Below, in pieces: positions 1 through 7,603 of a DNA stretch of 42,497 bases. Origin of the DNA: an uncultured Clostridia bacterium (lineage in GTDB: Bacteria; Bacillota; Clostridia; TANB77; CAG-508); assembly GCA_944387485.1 (NCBI GenBank), contig CALXFC010000003.1:1-42497 (forward strand), given 5' to 3'. Numbering within the stretch: the stretch's first letter is position 1; the number at the start of each line of letters is the position of its first letter. The notes beneath the pieces are model-generated. The model did not search any database and was not told the DNA's origin. It worked only from the letters and a program-made list of their open reading frames with translations. The position numbers were made by a program, and so were the translations under genes.

Positions 1-1
1 A

Positions 2-82
2 ACGCCTGTGGAGATAGTAGGTTACGAGGTCGATGAAGCAGGAAGCCCATTGGCTTTAGACAATGGGTGGTTCACAAGGTAG
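2..82 (+). pseudogene. C-terminal remnant of IS200/IS605 TnpB
   Basis: An open frame enters from the window edge and stops at the TAG at 80-82, giving a tail that reads TPVEIVGYEVDEAGSP and then runs through the terminal hairpin. Short tails of the type TPVE...EAGSP are typical of the extreme C-terminus of TnpB (OrfB) proteins of IS200/IS605 and IS1341 elements. The hairpin of the element's right end overlaps the last codons, as is usual for these elements. Only the tail is visible, so I cannot say whether the element upstream is intact. Confidence 0.6.
46..67 (+). mobile_element. IS200/IS605 right-end hairpin
   Basis: The 7-bp perfect stem CCCATTG / CAATGGG encloses the loop GCTTTAGA. Subterminal hairpins of this kind are the single-strand recognition structures of Y1 (HUH) transposases. 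A second hairpin with the identical loop lies at 1175-1196, so two ends of the same element family occur within 1.2 kb. Confidence 0.75.
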
Positions 83-558
83 AATCTAAAAAAGAAATAG
101 ATTATATAATAAAAAAGTTAAAAGAAAGAGGAGGAGTAAACAAAAGAGAAGAAAGGGCAATGAGATTAATAATAGATAATATAGAGAGGATAATGCCAAA
201 ATTAACAAAAACATTAAGAGAAGAAGAAATGGAAGAGATAAAAAAAGAAATGAAAGAAATAATAGAAAGGAAAGGTGATTTTATGTCAAATTTTGAAAAA
301 GCAATAATAAAAATAGTAAAAGAAAATAAAGCAGCAAAAGAGGCAGGAAAAAGAGAAGGAATAAATATTGGAAGAGCAGAAGGGATGGATATTGGAAGAG
401 CAGAAGGAATGAGTATTGGAAAGTCAGAAGGAAAAAAAGATACAATATGCAAAATAGTAAGAAAAATGCTAAATAATAAAATGAAAGATGAAGAAATAAT
501 GGAATATGTAGATATTACAAAAGAAGAATTAGAAAAGTTAAAACTACAAACGGCGTAA
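67..558 (+). pseudogene. Rpn/PD-(D/E)XK-family nuclease, C-terminal fragment fused to IS end
   Basis: The frame opens with a GTG lying inside the IS right-end hairpin, so the apparent start is an accident of the insertion and the N-terminal nuclease domain is missing. What remains is a Lys/Glu-rich helical region (residues 1-95), then three 8-residue repeats of the form G-x-x-I-G-(R/K)-(A/S)-E (about residues 98-121), then a short helical C-terminus. Such xIGRAEG repeats followed by an EEIxxxTxxxxEEL tail are typical of the C-termini of Rpn family recombination-promoting nucleases / PD-(D/E)XK 'putative transposase' proteins. The family assignment rests on this tail only. Its 3' part is duplicated immediately downstream. 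Confidence 0.6.
271..550 (+). repeat. Tandem duplication, copy 1
   Basis: Positions 271-543 are identical, base for base by eye, to 585-857 (offset 314), followed by a few mismatches up to the stop codons. The unit covers the last part of the nuclease-tail gene including an internal ATG at 283. Confidence 0.95.
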
Positions 559-584
559 CAAAATTCATTTATTTTTAAATAGAA

Positions 585-864
585 AAAGGTGATTTTATGT
601 CAAATTTTGAAAAAGCAATAATAAAAATAGTAAAAGAAAATAAAGCAGCAAAAGAGGCAGGAAAAAGAGAAGGAATAAATATTGGAAGAGCAGAAGGGAT
701 GGATATTGGAAGAGCAGAAGGAATGAGTATTGGAAAGTCAGAAGGAAAAAAAGATACAATATGCAAAATAGTAAGAAAAATGCTAAATAATAAAATGAAA
801 GATGAAGAAATAATGGAATATGTAGATATTACAAAAGAAGAATTAGAAAAGTTAAAATTACAAA
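585..864 (+). repeat. Tandem duplication, copy 2
   Basis: Second copy of the 271-543 unit. The only substitutions lie at the 3' end (858, 865, 866, 868). The identity over 273 bases implies a recent duplication or ongoing gene conversion. Confidence 0.95.
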
Positions 865-872
865 TAGTGTAA
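597..872 (+). pseudogene. Duplicated C-terminal fragment of Rpn-type nuclease
   Basis: A 91-residue frame starting at the ATG that is internal in copy 1. Upstream is AAAAAGGTGATTTT, a usable ribosome binding site, so a free-standing tail protein could be translated. It carries the same three 8-residue IGRAEG-type repeats and the helical C-terminus, and no catalytic domain. The differing last residues (LQIV here, LQTA in copy 1) show the duplication end points. Most likely a by-product of the duplication. A small regulatory tail protein is possible but unsupported. Confidence 0.6.
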
Positions 873-879
873 AAAAGAA

Positions 880-900
880 GGACCCTAAAATTTAGGGCCC
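880..900 (-). terminator. Bidirectional terminator hairpin
   Basis: CCCTAAA (883-889) pairs with TTTAGGG (891-897), extended by GG/CC after one mismatch. On the minus strand it is followed by a T-rich stretch, so it would end the decayed minus-strand gene at 925-1165. On the plus strand it follows the duplicated nuclease tail by 8 bases. Confidence 0.7.
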
Positions 901-924
901 TAATTAAGTGTATTTTTTCTTACT

Positions 925-1165
925 TTAATCATCTATATCTATTGTTTCGGTATGATTTAAAATAAATTTGTAACCATCTTCAAAGCCATCAAGAGAACTA
1001 TTAAAATTTTTCTTACTTGCTGCATTAAATCCAGTAATATAGCTAAGTAATGATGCAAAAAAGTTACAATATAAGTAAGAAAGCTCTCAAGCAAAGTTGA
1101 TGATGTTACAGAAATAGCAAATATATTAACTATTGCAAGCAATATAAAGATGATTGAAATAAGTC
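925..1165 (-). pseudogene. Decayed membrane protein, C-terminal remnant with frameshift
   Basis: Read on the minus strand, a hydrophobic segment (IISIIFIL..LAIVNIFAISVT type) is open to a run of six T (plus-strand A6 at about 1055-1060). One extra T there joins it to a second frame reading SYITGFNAASKKNFNSSL and ending HTETIDIDD at the stop 925-927. Both halves look like protein, so this is a gene remnant broken by a homopolymer slip. Its 5' part is missing, cut off near 1165 where the IS left end begins. Family unknown; probably an integral membrane protein. Confidence 0.5.
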
Positions 1166-1174
1166 TACCGCAAT

Positions 1175-1196
1175 CCCACTGGCTTTAGACGGTGGG
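1175..1196 (+). mobile_element. IS200/IS605 left-end hairpin
   Basis: CCCACTG (1175-1181) pairs with CGGTGGG (1190-1196) with one G-T wobble. The loop GCTTTAGA is identical to that of the hairpin at 46-67. The tnpA fragment follows directly, as expected for a left end. The preceding membrane-protein remnant stops at about this point, so the insertion probably destroyed that gene. Confidence 0.7.
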
Positions 1197-1219
1197 TTAA
1201 GGTAGACAAAAAAATAGAG

Positions 1220-1522
1220 TTGTGTTATATTTATATAATAGTAAAATGGAAATCAAAAAACAGGCATAAATATTTATTGCAGTATCACATTATTTTTGTA
1301 TGTAAATATAGAAATAAACTGCTGGTATTAAAACAGATATCAGATGATATAAAGCAGTTTTCTTATGAGATATGTCAAAGGCATAATGTAATTATTAGGT
1401 ATATGGAGACTGACAAAGATAATAAGTCTAGCTTTTTGATTCATGTAAAACCTCCTAAAAAAGTAAAATTATTCTACTCTTCTATTATTTCTTACATCTT
1501 GATTAGAAGAATTATTACATAA
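1220..1522 (+). pseudogene. tnpA: Truncated IS200-type TnpA (Y1 transposase)
   Basis: The frame contains RHKYLLQYHIIFVCKYR and ISDDIKQFSYEICQRHN, the standard N-terminal half of IS200/IS605 Y1 transposases, up to about RYMETDKD (near 1425). In intact proteins the HUH metal-binding motif follows directly after this DKD. Here the sequence diverges into unrelated residues, so the HUH motif and the catalytic Tyr are lost and the protein cannot be active. The frame then overlaps the 3' end of the minus-strand gene at 1469-1714, which marks a deletion junction near 1425-1460. Confidence 0.8.
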
Positions 1523-1714
1523 TTTCTCATATTCTTTACATTTAATTTTATAGTCCATTTGCATACAAAGATATCTGTAATAGTAAAAAGCTTGTTCATA
1601 TTGCATAATTGGGTTAAACATAGGGTCTCTATATAAATCATTCATATCTGGTGACATATTTTGATTATAATCCATAAAATTAGGATTAAAATTATTGTTA
1701 AAATCTCTTTCCAA
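1469..1714 (-). CDS. Small Asn/Met/Tyr-rich protein of unknown function
   Basis: Encodes 81 residues from a TTG start with AGGAG about 9 bases upstream. It is rich in Asn, Met and Tyr (MERDFNNNFNPNF, YEQAFYYYRYLCMQMDY) with no signal peptide or membrane segment. It lies 12 bases downstream of ylbJ on the same strand and is probably cotranscribed with it. Composition and position next to a sporulation gene suggest a spore-associated small protein, but I do not recognise a family. The 3' end abuts IS debris, so the C-terminus could be altered. Confidence 0.6.
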   Translation of the reverse strand: MERDFNNNFNPNFMDYNQNMSPDMNDLYRDPMFNPIMQYEQAFYYYRYLCMQMDYKIKCKEYEKLCNNSSNQDVRNNRRVE

Positions 1715-1726
1715 TTAAAATCACTC

Positions 1727-2779
1727 CTATATATCAAAATTAAAAAAAGGTATAACATTAATAAAAATATATGTGTAAACAGAAGCAATTATTCCTTGAA
1801 GTAGTTTACCATAAATATATGGTTTTATAGATAAATCAGTTTTAGAAGTAATGCTTAAAACTTGTAAAAGGACAGAAATTCCACCAAAACCAAGTAAAAA
1901 TGCTGTAAAAATAATGTTTATTGAAAGTTTTTTACAAGCAATTAATGAAATACTATTAATTCCATTTGTAATTTCTAAAATCCCACAAAGAAAAGGACCT
2001 ATGAATGAGGTATCAATATTAATTGCGTTAAATAAAGGAGAGATACATGTGGATAAGATATGCAATAATCCACTTGATTTTAAAATAGAAATTACACTAG
2101 AGAAAATAACAACAAACCCACCTATCAATAAAATAGTAGAAATACTATTTGTAATGCTATCTGCTAATACTTCTCCTAAGTTAGAAAAAGAAACAGTTTT
2201 ATTTTCTAAATTTAAATTAGAATTAGAGTAATCTGAAGATTTATTTCTTTTCCAAAATCTAAAAATAATACCAACACTAATTCCAGCTAATATATGTGTT
2301 ATAAAAAGCAATAAACCAATAGTTGTACTTCCAAACATTAAAATACCAACAGTACCAACTATGAAAAGTGGACCAGAATTGTTTGTAAAACTAAGAAGTC
2401 TTTCACATTCTTCTTTAGAACAAATATTATTTTTTCTAAAATTACTTGCAATTTTAGCTCCAACTGGATATCCACTAATTATTCCCATAATAAAAGCAAA
2501 TGCACCTTCACCACGAATATTAAATAAAGGTTTCATATATTTATTTAATAAATTACCTAAGATATTTACTATATTTGTGTGCATTAAAAGTTCTGTTGAA
2601 ATAAAAAATGGAAAAAGTGAGGGGACAACAGAGGTTGCCCACAGAGTTAGTCCAGATTTTACTGCAGGAAGGTTTGATTTAGGAAAGATAAGTAAACACA
2701 GTGTAAAGCCTAAAAAAATTAATGGCAGAATATTTTTCTTTAATTTTACAACATATAAATTTGCTTTCAAAATCATCAT
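1727..2779 (-). CDS. ylbJ: Sporulation integral membrane protein YlbJ
   Basis: Encodes about 350 residues with multiple hydrophobic segments. The motif GIISGYPVGAKI (near residue 98) and the preceding SVVPSLFPFF are hallmarks of YlbJ, a nucleoside-recognition (Gate) domain membrane protein. In Bacillus it is sigma-E controlled and needed for proper spore cortex formation. The start is uncertain: the ATG-ATG at 2779 lies almost on top of AAGGA, whereas an in-frame TTG three codons later has 9-base spacing. It is divergent from murB and followed by a small unknown gene. Confidence 0.85.
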   Translation of the reverse strand: MMILKANLYVVKLKKNILPLIFLGFTLCLLIFPKSNLPAVKSGLTLWATSVVPSLFPFFISTELLMHTNIVNILGNLLNKYMKPLFNIRGEGAFAFIMGIISGYPVGAKIASNFRKNNICSKEECERLLSFTNNSGPLFIVGTVGILMFGSTTIGLLLFITHILAGISVGIIFRFWKRNKSSDYSNSNLNLENKTVSFSNLGEVLADSITNSISTILLIGGFVVIFSSVISILKSSGLLHILSTCISPLFNAINIDTSFIGPFLCGILEITNGINSISLIACKKLSINIIFTAFLLGFGGISVLLQVLSITSKTDLSIKPYIYGKLLQGIIASVYTYIFINVIPFFNFDI

Positions 2780-2837
2780 TCCTTGTAATTGTAGTTTATA
2801 AAAATATATTCACAATAAAAAAAACTATGTATCAAAC

Positions 2838-2866
2838 TTGTAATTTGGCTAAAAAAATGATATAGT
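2838..2866 (+). promoter_or_regulatory. Sigma-A-type promoter of the murB operon
   Basis: TTGTAA at 2838-2843 and TATAGT at 2861-2866 with a 17-base spacer, 42 bases upstream of the murB start. Confidence 0.55.
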
Positions 2867-2907
2867 AAAAAAGAATTTTTAGGAAAATTTAGAAAGGAAG
2901 TGTAGGC

Positions 2908-3828
2908 TTGAATATAAAACAAATTATAGAAGAAGCAAATCTAAAAATTTCTAAAGATAGAATTTTATATAATGAGCCAATGAAAAAATATACGAGTTTT
3001 AAGATTGGTGGTCCAGCAGAATGTTTAATTAAAATAAAAAGTGTAGATGAGTTAAAAAAAGTATTAAATTTAGCAAATAAAAATAATATACCTGTAACAG
3101 TAATTGGAAATGGAAGTAATGTATTAGTATTAGATGAAGGCATATCAGGTATTACATTAATGATTAAAATAGAAGGAATAAGTTTTTACACATTAGATGA
3201 TAAAAAATTTATTGTAAAAGTGGGTGCAGGAGAAAAAATAGCAAAAGTAGGAAGAATGTTTTTAAATAATTCCCTTACAGGTTTTGAAGAAATATCAGGA
3301 ATACCAGGTACTTTTGGTGGAGCAGTTAGAATGAATGCAGGAGCACATGGAAAGGAAATGAAAGATATTGTAAAAACTGTTACATGTGTTGATTATTTAG
3401 GAAATGAAAAAGTATTTAGTAATAAAGATATGAAATTTGAATATAGAAAGAGCATCTTAAAAGAAGAAAAATATATAGTAACAGAGGTAGAAATAGAGCT
3501 TGAAAAAGGAAATGAAGAAGAAATAAAAGTTAAAATGGATGAGTATGCAGAGTTTAGAAAAGAAAAACAACCACTAGAATATCCAAGTGCAGGAAGTACA
3601 TTTAAAAGAGGAAAAGATTTTATAACAGCAAAATTAATAGATGAAGCAGGGCTAAAAGGATATTTTATAGGAGATGCAGAAGTTTCTACAAAACATGCAG
3701 GATTTATAATAAACAAAGGAAATGCAACTGCAAAAGATGTTTTAGAATTAATAAACAAGGTAAAAGAAGAAGTTTATAAAAAATCCCAAAAGAAAATAGA
3801 ATTAGAAGTAGAAGTAATAGGTAAATAA
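2908..3828 (+). CDS. murB: UDP-N-acetylenolpyruvoylglucosamine reductase MurB
   Basis: Makes UDP-N-acetylmuramate by NADPH/FAD-dependent reduction of the enolpyruvyl product of MurA, in the cytoplasmic part of peptidoglycan synthesis. The 306-residue protein shows the FAD-binding signatures NGSNVLV (near residue 70) and ISGIPGTFGGAVRMNAGAHG (from about 130), then YPSAGSTFKR, whose Ser is the proton donor in the family, and AGFIINKGNATAKDV near the C-terminus. Length and motifs match the shorter type II MurB. Translation starts at TTG, chosen because GAAAGGAAG lies 7 bases upstream and no better codon fits. First gene of an operon with yvcK, a debranching enzyme and holA. Confidence 0.96.
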   Translation: MNIKQIIEEANLKISKDRILYNEPMKKYTSFKIGGPAECLIKIKSVDELKKVLNLANKNNIPVTVIGNGSNVLVLDEGISGITLMIKIEGISFYTLDDKKFIVKVGAGEKIAKVGRMFLNNSLTGFEEISGIPGTFGGAVRMNAGAHGKEMKDIVKTVTCVDYLGNEKVFSNKDMKFEYRKSILKEEKYIVTEVEIELEKGNEEEIKVKMDEYAEFRKEKQPLEYPSAGSTFKRGKDFITAKLIDEAGLKGYFIGDAEVSTKHAGFIINKGNATAKDVLELINKVKEEVYKKSQKKIELEVEVIGK

Positions 3829-3876
3829 GATGTGTCCCAGATTGACCAGAAATGGACAATTGGGAAACGTCCCCAA
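3829..3876 (+). repeat. Palindromic interspersed repeat, GTGTCCC family, copy 1
   Basis: Begins with GATGTGTCCC and ends with GGGAAACGTCCCCAA. The internal arms CCCA-ATTG and CAATTGGG can pair. It fills the gap between the murB stop and the ribosome binding site of yvcK. Near-identical copies in the same orientation precede serS (20943-20993, minus strand) and rsmB (28039-28088). Confidence 0.85.
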
Positions 3877-3888
3877 AGGAGTAGGATG

Positions 3889-5550
3889 ATGAAAGGTTTT
3901 TTTCAATGGTTTAAAGCAAGTAGTAAAATGAAAAGATGGATGTTTTTAATTTTAGTTGGAATTATTCTTGCGTGTTATGGTTTAGCAAGAATATTGGTGA
4001 TGAAAGAAATATCATTTGTTGATGTGGCACAAGTTGTAGCAATATTTGTTGTAGGATTTCTTGCAATTATAATAGGACTTGTATTTTTAAATAAAAGAAC
4101 TTTAGAGGTTTTAATTGAAGCAAGTGATGAGAGAATGGAAAATAATAAAAATGTTAATATGAAATCACTTATCTTTAATAAAACTGTTTACGATAAAGGT
4201 CCAAATATAGTAGTAATAGGAGGAGGAACTGGATTAAATACCGTTCTTTCAGGACTTAAAAATTATACTAATAATTTAACAGCAATAGTTACAGTGTCTG
4301 ATTATGGCGAAGCTATAACAAATTCTAGAAGAGAGTTACAAACATTACCACTTGATGATATTAAAGATAGTATTATTTCTTTATCTTCAAAAGAAGGAGA
4401 AATAGAGAAATTATTTAATTATGAATTTAAAGAAGGAAAATTAAAAGGTTTAAATTTTTCTGATATATATTTCTTAGCAATGCAAGGAGCAAATGGAAAT
4501 TTCGAAGATTCAATTATTAAAAGTAATGAAGTATTAAATATGATAGGAAAGGTTATTCCAGTTACTTTAGATGAAATGAAAATTGTTGCAGAGCTTGCAA
4601 ATGGATATATAGTAGAAGAAAAATCTAGAATACCAGAGGTTGTAACTGATAAGTTAACAAAAATAAATAGAATTACAGTAAGCCCATCAAATTGTAGACC
4701 TGCACCTGGTGTAGTAGAAGCAATAAAAGAAGCTGATTGTATTGTTATAGGACCTGGAAGTTTATATACCAATGTTATACCAAATCTTTTAATAAATGGA
4801 GTTGCAAAGGCTATAAAAGAAAGTACTGCAATAAAAGTATATGTATGTAATATAATGACAGAGCCTGGACAAACAGACAATTATAGTATTGCAGACCATA
4901 TAAATGCAATTATAGAACATTGTGGAACAGGAGTAATTGATTATTGTATTTATGATACAGGAGAGATTATTCCAGAATTTATAAAAAAATATAATTTAGA
5001 AGGACAAGACTTAGTAGAACAAGATGTTGATAAAGTTAAAGGCATAAAGTTTTTACAGAGAAATTTATCTATGATAAAGGATGATTTAATAAGACATGAT
5101 CCAAGTTTAGTTGCATCTTCAATAATAGAATTAATATGTGATGATTTAAGATATCAAGATAAGCAAAATGATCCTCAATATTTGATGTTAAATAACAAAT
5201 TAAGAGAAGAAAAAAGGATAAACAAAGTTAAGAAAAAGACAGCTAAGAAAGAGTTAAAAGAAGCAAAAGCAGATAAAGGAAAGCATGAAAAAACTTTGAA
5301 ATCAAAAAGTAAATTTAGTAGTAAATATAGTCAAAGAATTGCTTCTATAAGAGAAGCAGATAGGAAAGCAGAAGAAAAAGCAAAGAAACGACAACAAAAA
5401 GAAAAAAATAAAAAAGGAAGAAATTCAAAAACAAGAGATTTTAGAGAAAGAAAACAAGAACAAAGGTCTACTAGAAAAAAATCACCTCAAGAGATTAGAG
5501 AAGAAATGTTAAAACAATTAGAACATAGTAAACTAAGAAATAAAAAATAG
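3889..5550 (+). CDS. yvcK: YvcK/GlmR-family gluconeogenesis factor with membrane anchor
   Basis: The core (about residues 100-400 of the product) is the CofD-like YvcK fold: VVIGGGTGLNTVLSGLK, then DYGEAI, and VIGPGSLYTNVIPNLL. YvcK (GlmR) binds UDP-GlcNAc and links carbon metabolism to cell-wall precursor supply. Two hydrophobic segments (MKRWMFLILVGIILACYG and VVAIFVVGFLAIIIGLVF) precede the core, so the protein is membrane-anchored, and a roughly 110-residue Lys/Arg/Glu-rich tail follows it. I place the start at the second of two adjacent ATGs, 7 bases after AAAGGAG; a longer frame from the GTG at 3832 would begin inside the repeat. Lies between murB and a glycogen-debranching gene, consistent with a role at the carbon/cell-wall junction. 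Confidence 0.92.
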   Translation: MKGFFQWFKASSKMKRWMFLILVGIILACYGLARILVMKEISFVDVAQVVAIFVVGFLAIIIGLVFLNKRTLEVLIEASDERMENNKNVNMKSLIFNKTVYDKGPNIVVIGGGTGLNTVLSGLKNYTNNLTAIVTVSDYGEAITNSRRELQTLPLDDIKDSIISLSSKEGEIEKLFNYEFKEGKLKGLNFSDIYFLAMQGANGNFEDSIIKSNEVLNMIGKVIPVTLDEMKIVAELANGYIVEEKSRIPEVVTDKLTKINRITVSPSNCRPAPGVVEAIKEADCIVIGPGSLYTNVIPNLLINGVAKAIKESTAIKVYVCNIMTEPGQTDNYSIADHINAIIEHCGTGVIDYCIYDTGEIIPEFIKKYNLEGQDLVEQDVDKVKGIKFLQRNLSMIKDDLIRHDPSLVASSIIELICDDLRYQDKQNDPQYLMLNNKLREEKRINKVKKKTAKKELKEAKADKGKHEKTLKSKSKFSSKYSQRIASIREADRKAEEKAKKRQQKEKNKKGRNSKTRDFRERKQEQRSTRKKSPQEIREEMLKQLEHSKLRNKK

Positions 5551-5559
5551 GAGGAAATT

Positions 5560-7590
5560 ATGAAATTTACGAAAGAAAGTTTAAATTTAGAGAACGGATT
5601 AGATAAAGAATGGTTAATAACAAATGGAATAGGAGGGTATAGTTCTTCTACAATAATTGGTGCAAATACAAGAAAATATCATGGACTGTTAGTAGCGAGT
5701 CTAACACCACCTGCCAGAAGATTTTTAATACTTTCCAAGTTAGATGAAAGTATAGAAATTAGAGGCAAAAAATATGACTTATATACTAATATTGGAAAAG
5801 AATATATATCAAAAGGTTATGAGTATCAGGAAAGTTTTGAAAAAGATATTGTACCAACATTTACATATAAAATAGGAAAGGTGGAAATAACGAAAACTAT
5901 TTGTATGGACTATGGTAAAAATACAGTTGGAATTTACTATAAAATTAAAAATGGTGCTTACAGAGCTAAATTGACACTTGCACCTGTAATTAATTTTAGA
6001 GATTTCCATACTGTAAATACTGACCATGTATATGATATAAAGCAAACAAATAAAGGAAATAAAGTAAGAATATCAGTTGATGGTAATTCATATACTCCTA
6101 TTTATATAAATCTTTCAGATGGAGAATATATACCTCATGAGCATGATAGTTTTAATAATATGTTTTATATTGGAGAAGAAAAAAGAGGATTTGTAGGAGA
6201 AGAGAATCATGCAGTTCCTGGAAGATACGAAGTAAATATAAAAGCTAAAGAAGAAAAAGAGATTTCTTTTGTATGTTCATTAGAGGAAAATATTGAAGAA
6301 ATTAATGTTAAAGATTTAATTAAGAAAGAAGATGAACGTTTAAATAAAATATTTGAACAATCAGAGCTTATAAATGAAAAAGCAAAAACTCAAAAAGAGA
6401 AAAAAGAAAATGAATTAATAAAAACGTTTTTGATTGCAACAGATAATTTTGTTGTTAATCGCTATAGCTTTGGTTTACATACATTAATTGCAGGATATCA
6501 TTGGTTCTTAGATTGGGGAAGAGATGCTTTAATTTCTTTTGAAGGAACTTTATTAGTAACTAAAAGATTTGATATAGCAAGAGAAGTCTTGAAAACAATG
6601 ACAAGAGATGTTAAGTATGGTCTAGTTCCAAATGGTTATTCAGGTTATGATAATAGACCACTTTATAATAGTGTAGATGCTTCACTATTGTTGTTTGAAG
6701 CAATACAAAAATACATTGATTATACAAAAGATTATAAATTTATAAAAGAAGAAATGTATGATGTAATGAGAACAATAATTGAAAATTATTGTAATAGAAT
6801 TGATGTAGATGAAAATAATATTTACTTAGATTCAGATGGATTAATTGTTTCAGGAACAGAAAACACACAAAACACTTGGATGGATGTAAAATTTCAAGGA
6901 AGGGCAGTAACACCTAGAAATGGAAAAGCAGTTGAAGTAAATAGTCTATGGTATAATGCAAATAGAATAATGGCAGATTTAAGTATGAGATTTGGACATC
7001 TTATAACTGCAATGAAATATAAAGAATTAGCAGATAGATGTAAAGCATCTTTTGAAGAAAAATTTTATAATTATAAAACTAAATGCTTATATGATGTAAT
7101 TGGAGATGGAAAAATTAGACCAAATCAATTATTTGCACTAAGTTTAAGTAATCCTGTAATCAATGTTGATTCTGAAATAGCAAATAATATGATAACGATA
7201 GTAGAAAAGAAGCTTTTAAATTCATATGGATTAAAGACATTAGCAAAAGGAGAAGAAAACTATGTAGAGATTTATGAAGGAGACGAAAAACATAGAGATT
7301 TGAGTTATCATCAAGGAATAACTTGGCCTTGGCTTTTAGGATTATATTATAATTCTTTAAAAAATATGAGAGATAAAACAGAAAACGAAGATAAAAAACA
7401 AGAGATAGAACAAAAAATAGAAAAATTAATAGATAAGACCAAAAAGACATTTTCAAAAGAAATATATGAAAGAGGTTGTATAGGTTCTATTGCTGAACTT
7501 TATGACTCTGCAAAACCATATTTACCAAAAGGAACAATAGCACAGTGTTGGAGTGTAGCAGAAATATTCAGAATAATACTTGGAAAATAA
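5560..7590 (+). CDS. Glycogen debranching enzyme (amylo-alpha-1,6-glucosidase)
   Basis: Encodes 676 residues. The N-terminal domain (NGIGGYSSSTIIGANTRKYH, residues about 22-41) matches the GDE N-terminal domain. The (alpha/alpha)6 catalytic region has WFLDWGRDALISFEGTLL (near residue 315) and a late SYHQGITWPWLLG motif. Enzymes of this archaeal/bacterial type hydrolyse alpha-1,6 branch points of glycogen or maltodextrins. The ATG follows a strong AGGAGG that overlaps the yvcK stop, so the two genes are tightly coupled. No signal peptide, so it acts on intracellular storage glucan. Exact substrate preference cannot be read from sequence. Confidence 0.9.
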   Translation: MKFTKESLNLENGLDKEWLITNGIGGYSSSTIIGANTRKYHGLLVASLTPPARRFLILSKLDESIEIRGKKYDLYTNIGKEYISKGYEYQESFEKDIVPTFTYKIGKVEITKTICMDYGKNTVGIYYKIKNGAYRAKLTLAPVINFRDFHTVNTDHVYDIKQTNKGNKVRISVDGNSYTPIYINLSDGEYIPHEHDSFNNMFYIGEEKRGFVGEENHAVPGRYEVNIKAKEEKEISFVCSLEENIEEINVKDLIKKEDERLNKIFEQSELINEKAKTQKEKKENELIKTFLIATDNFVVNRYSFGLHTLIAGYHWFLDWGRDALISFEGTLLVTKRFDIAREVLKTMTRDVKYGLVPNGYSGYDNRPLYNSVDASLLLFEAIQKYIDYTKDYKFIKEEMYDVMRTIIENYCNRIDVDENNIYLDSDGLIVSGTENTQNTWMDVKFQGRAVTPRNGKAVEVNSLWYNANRIMADLSMRFGHLITAMKYKELADRCKASFEEKFYNYKTKCLYDVIGDGKIRPNQLFALSLSNPVINVDSEIANNMITIVEKKLLNSYGLKTLAKGEENYVEIYEGDEKHRDLSYHQGITWPWLLGLYYNSLKNMRDKTENEDKKQEIEQKIEKLIDKTKKTFSKEIYERGCIGSIAELYDSAKPYLPKGTIAQCWSVAEIFRIILGK

Positions 7591-7603
7591 AGGAGCAAAT
7601 TCA

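Noticed and set aside
370-440. 24-base repeats as a possible CRISPR or minisatellite array
   Set aside because: They are contiguous, in frame and encode the IGRAEG protein repeats; there are no spacers.
1045-1070. Frameshift in the membrane-protein remnant as a third +1 shift example
   Set aside because: It occurs in a run of A/T without CGG, needs a base added, not skipped, and the gene is already truncated by an IS end.
3832-3888. Upstream GTG start for yvcK giving 19 extra residues
   Set aside because: The extension is translated repeat sequence (also present before serS and rsmB), while AAAGGAG lies at ideal distance before the ATG at 3889.
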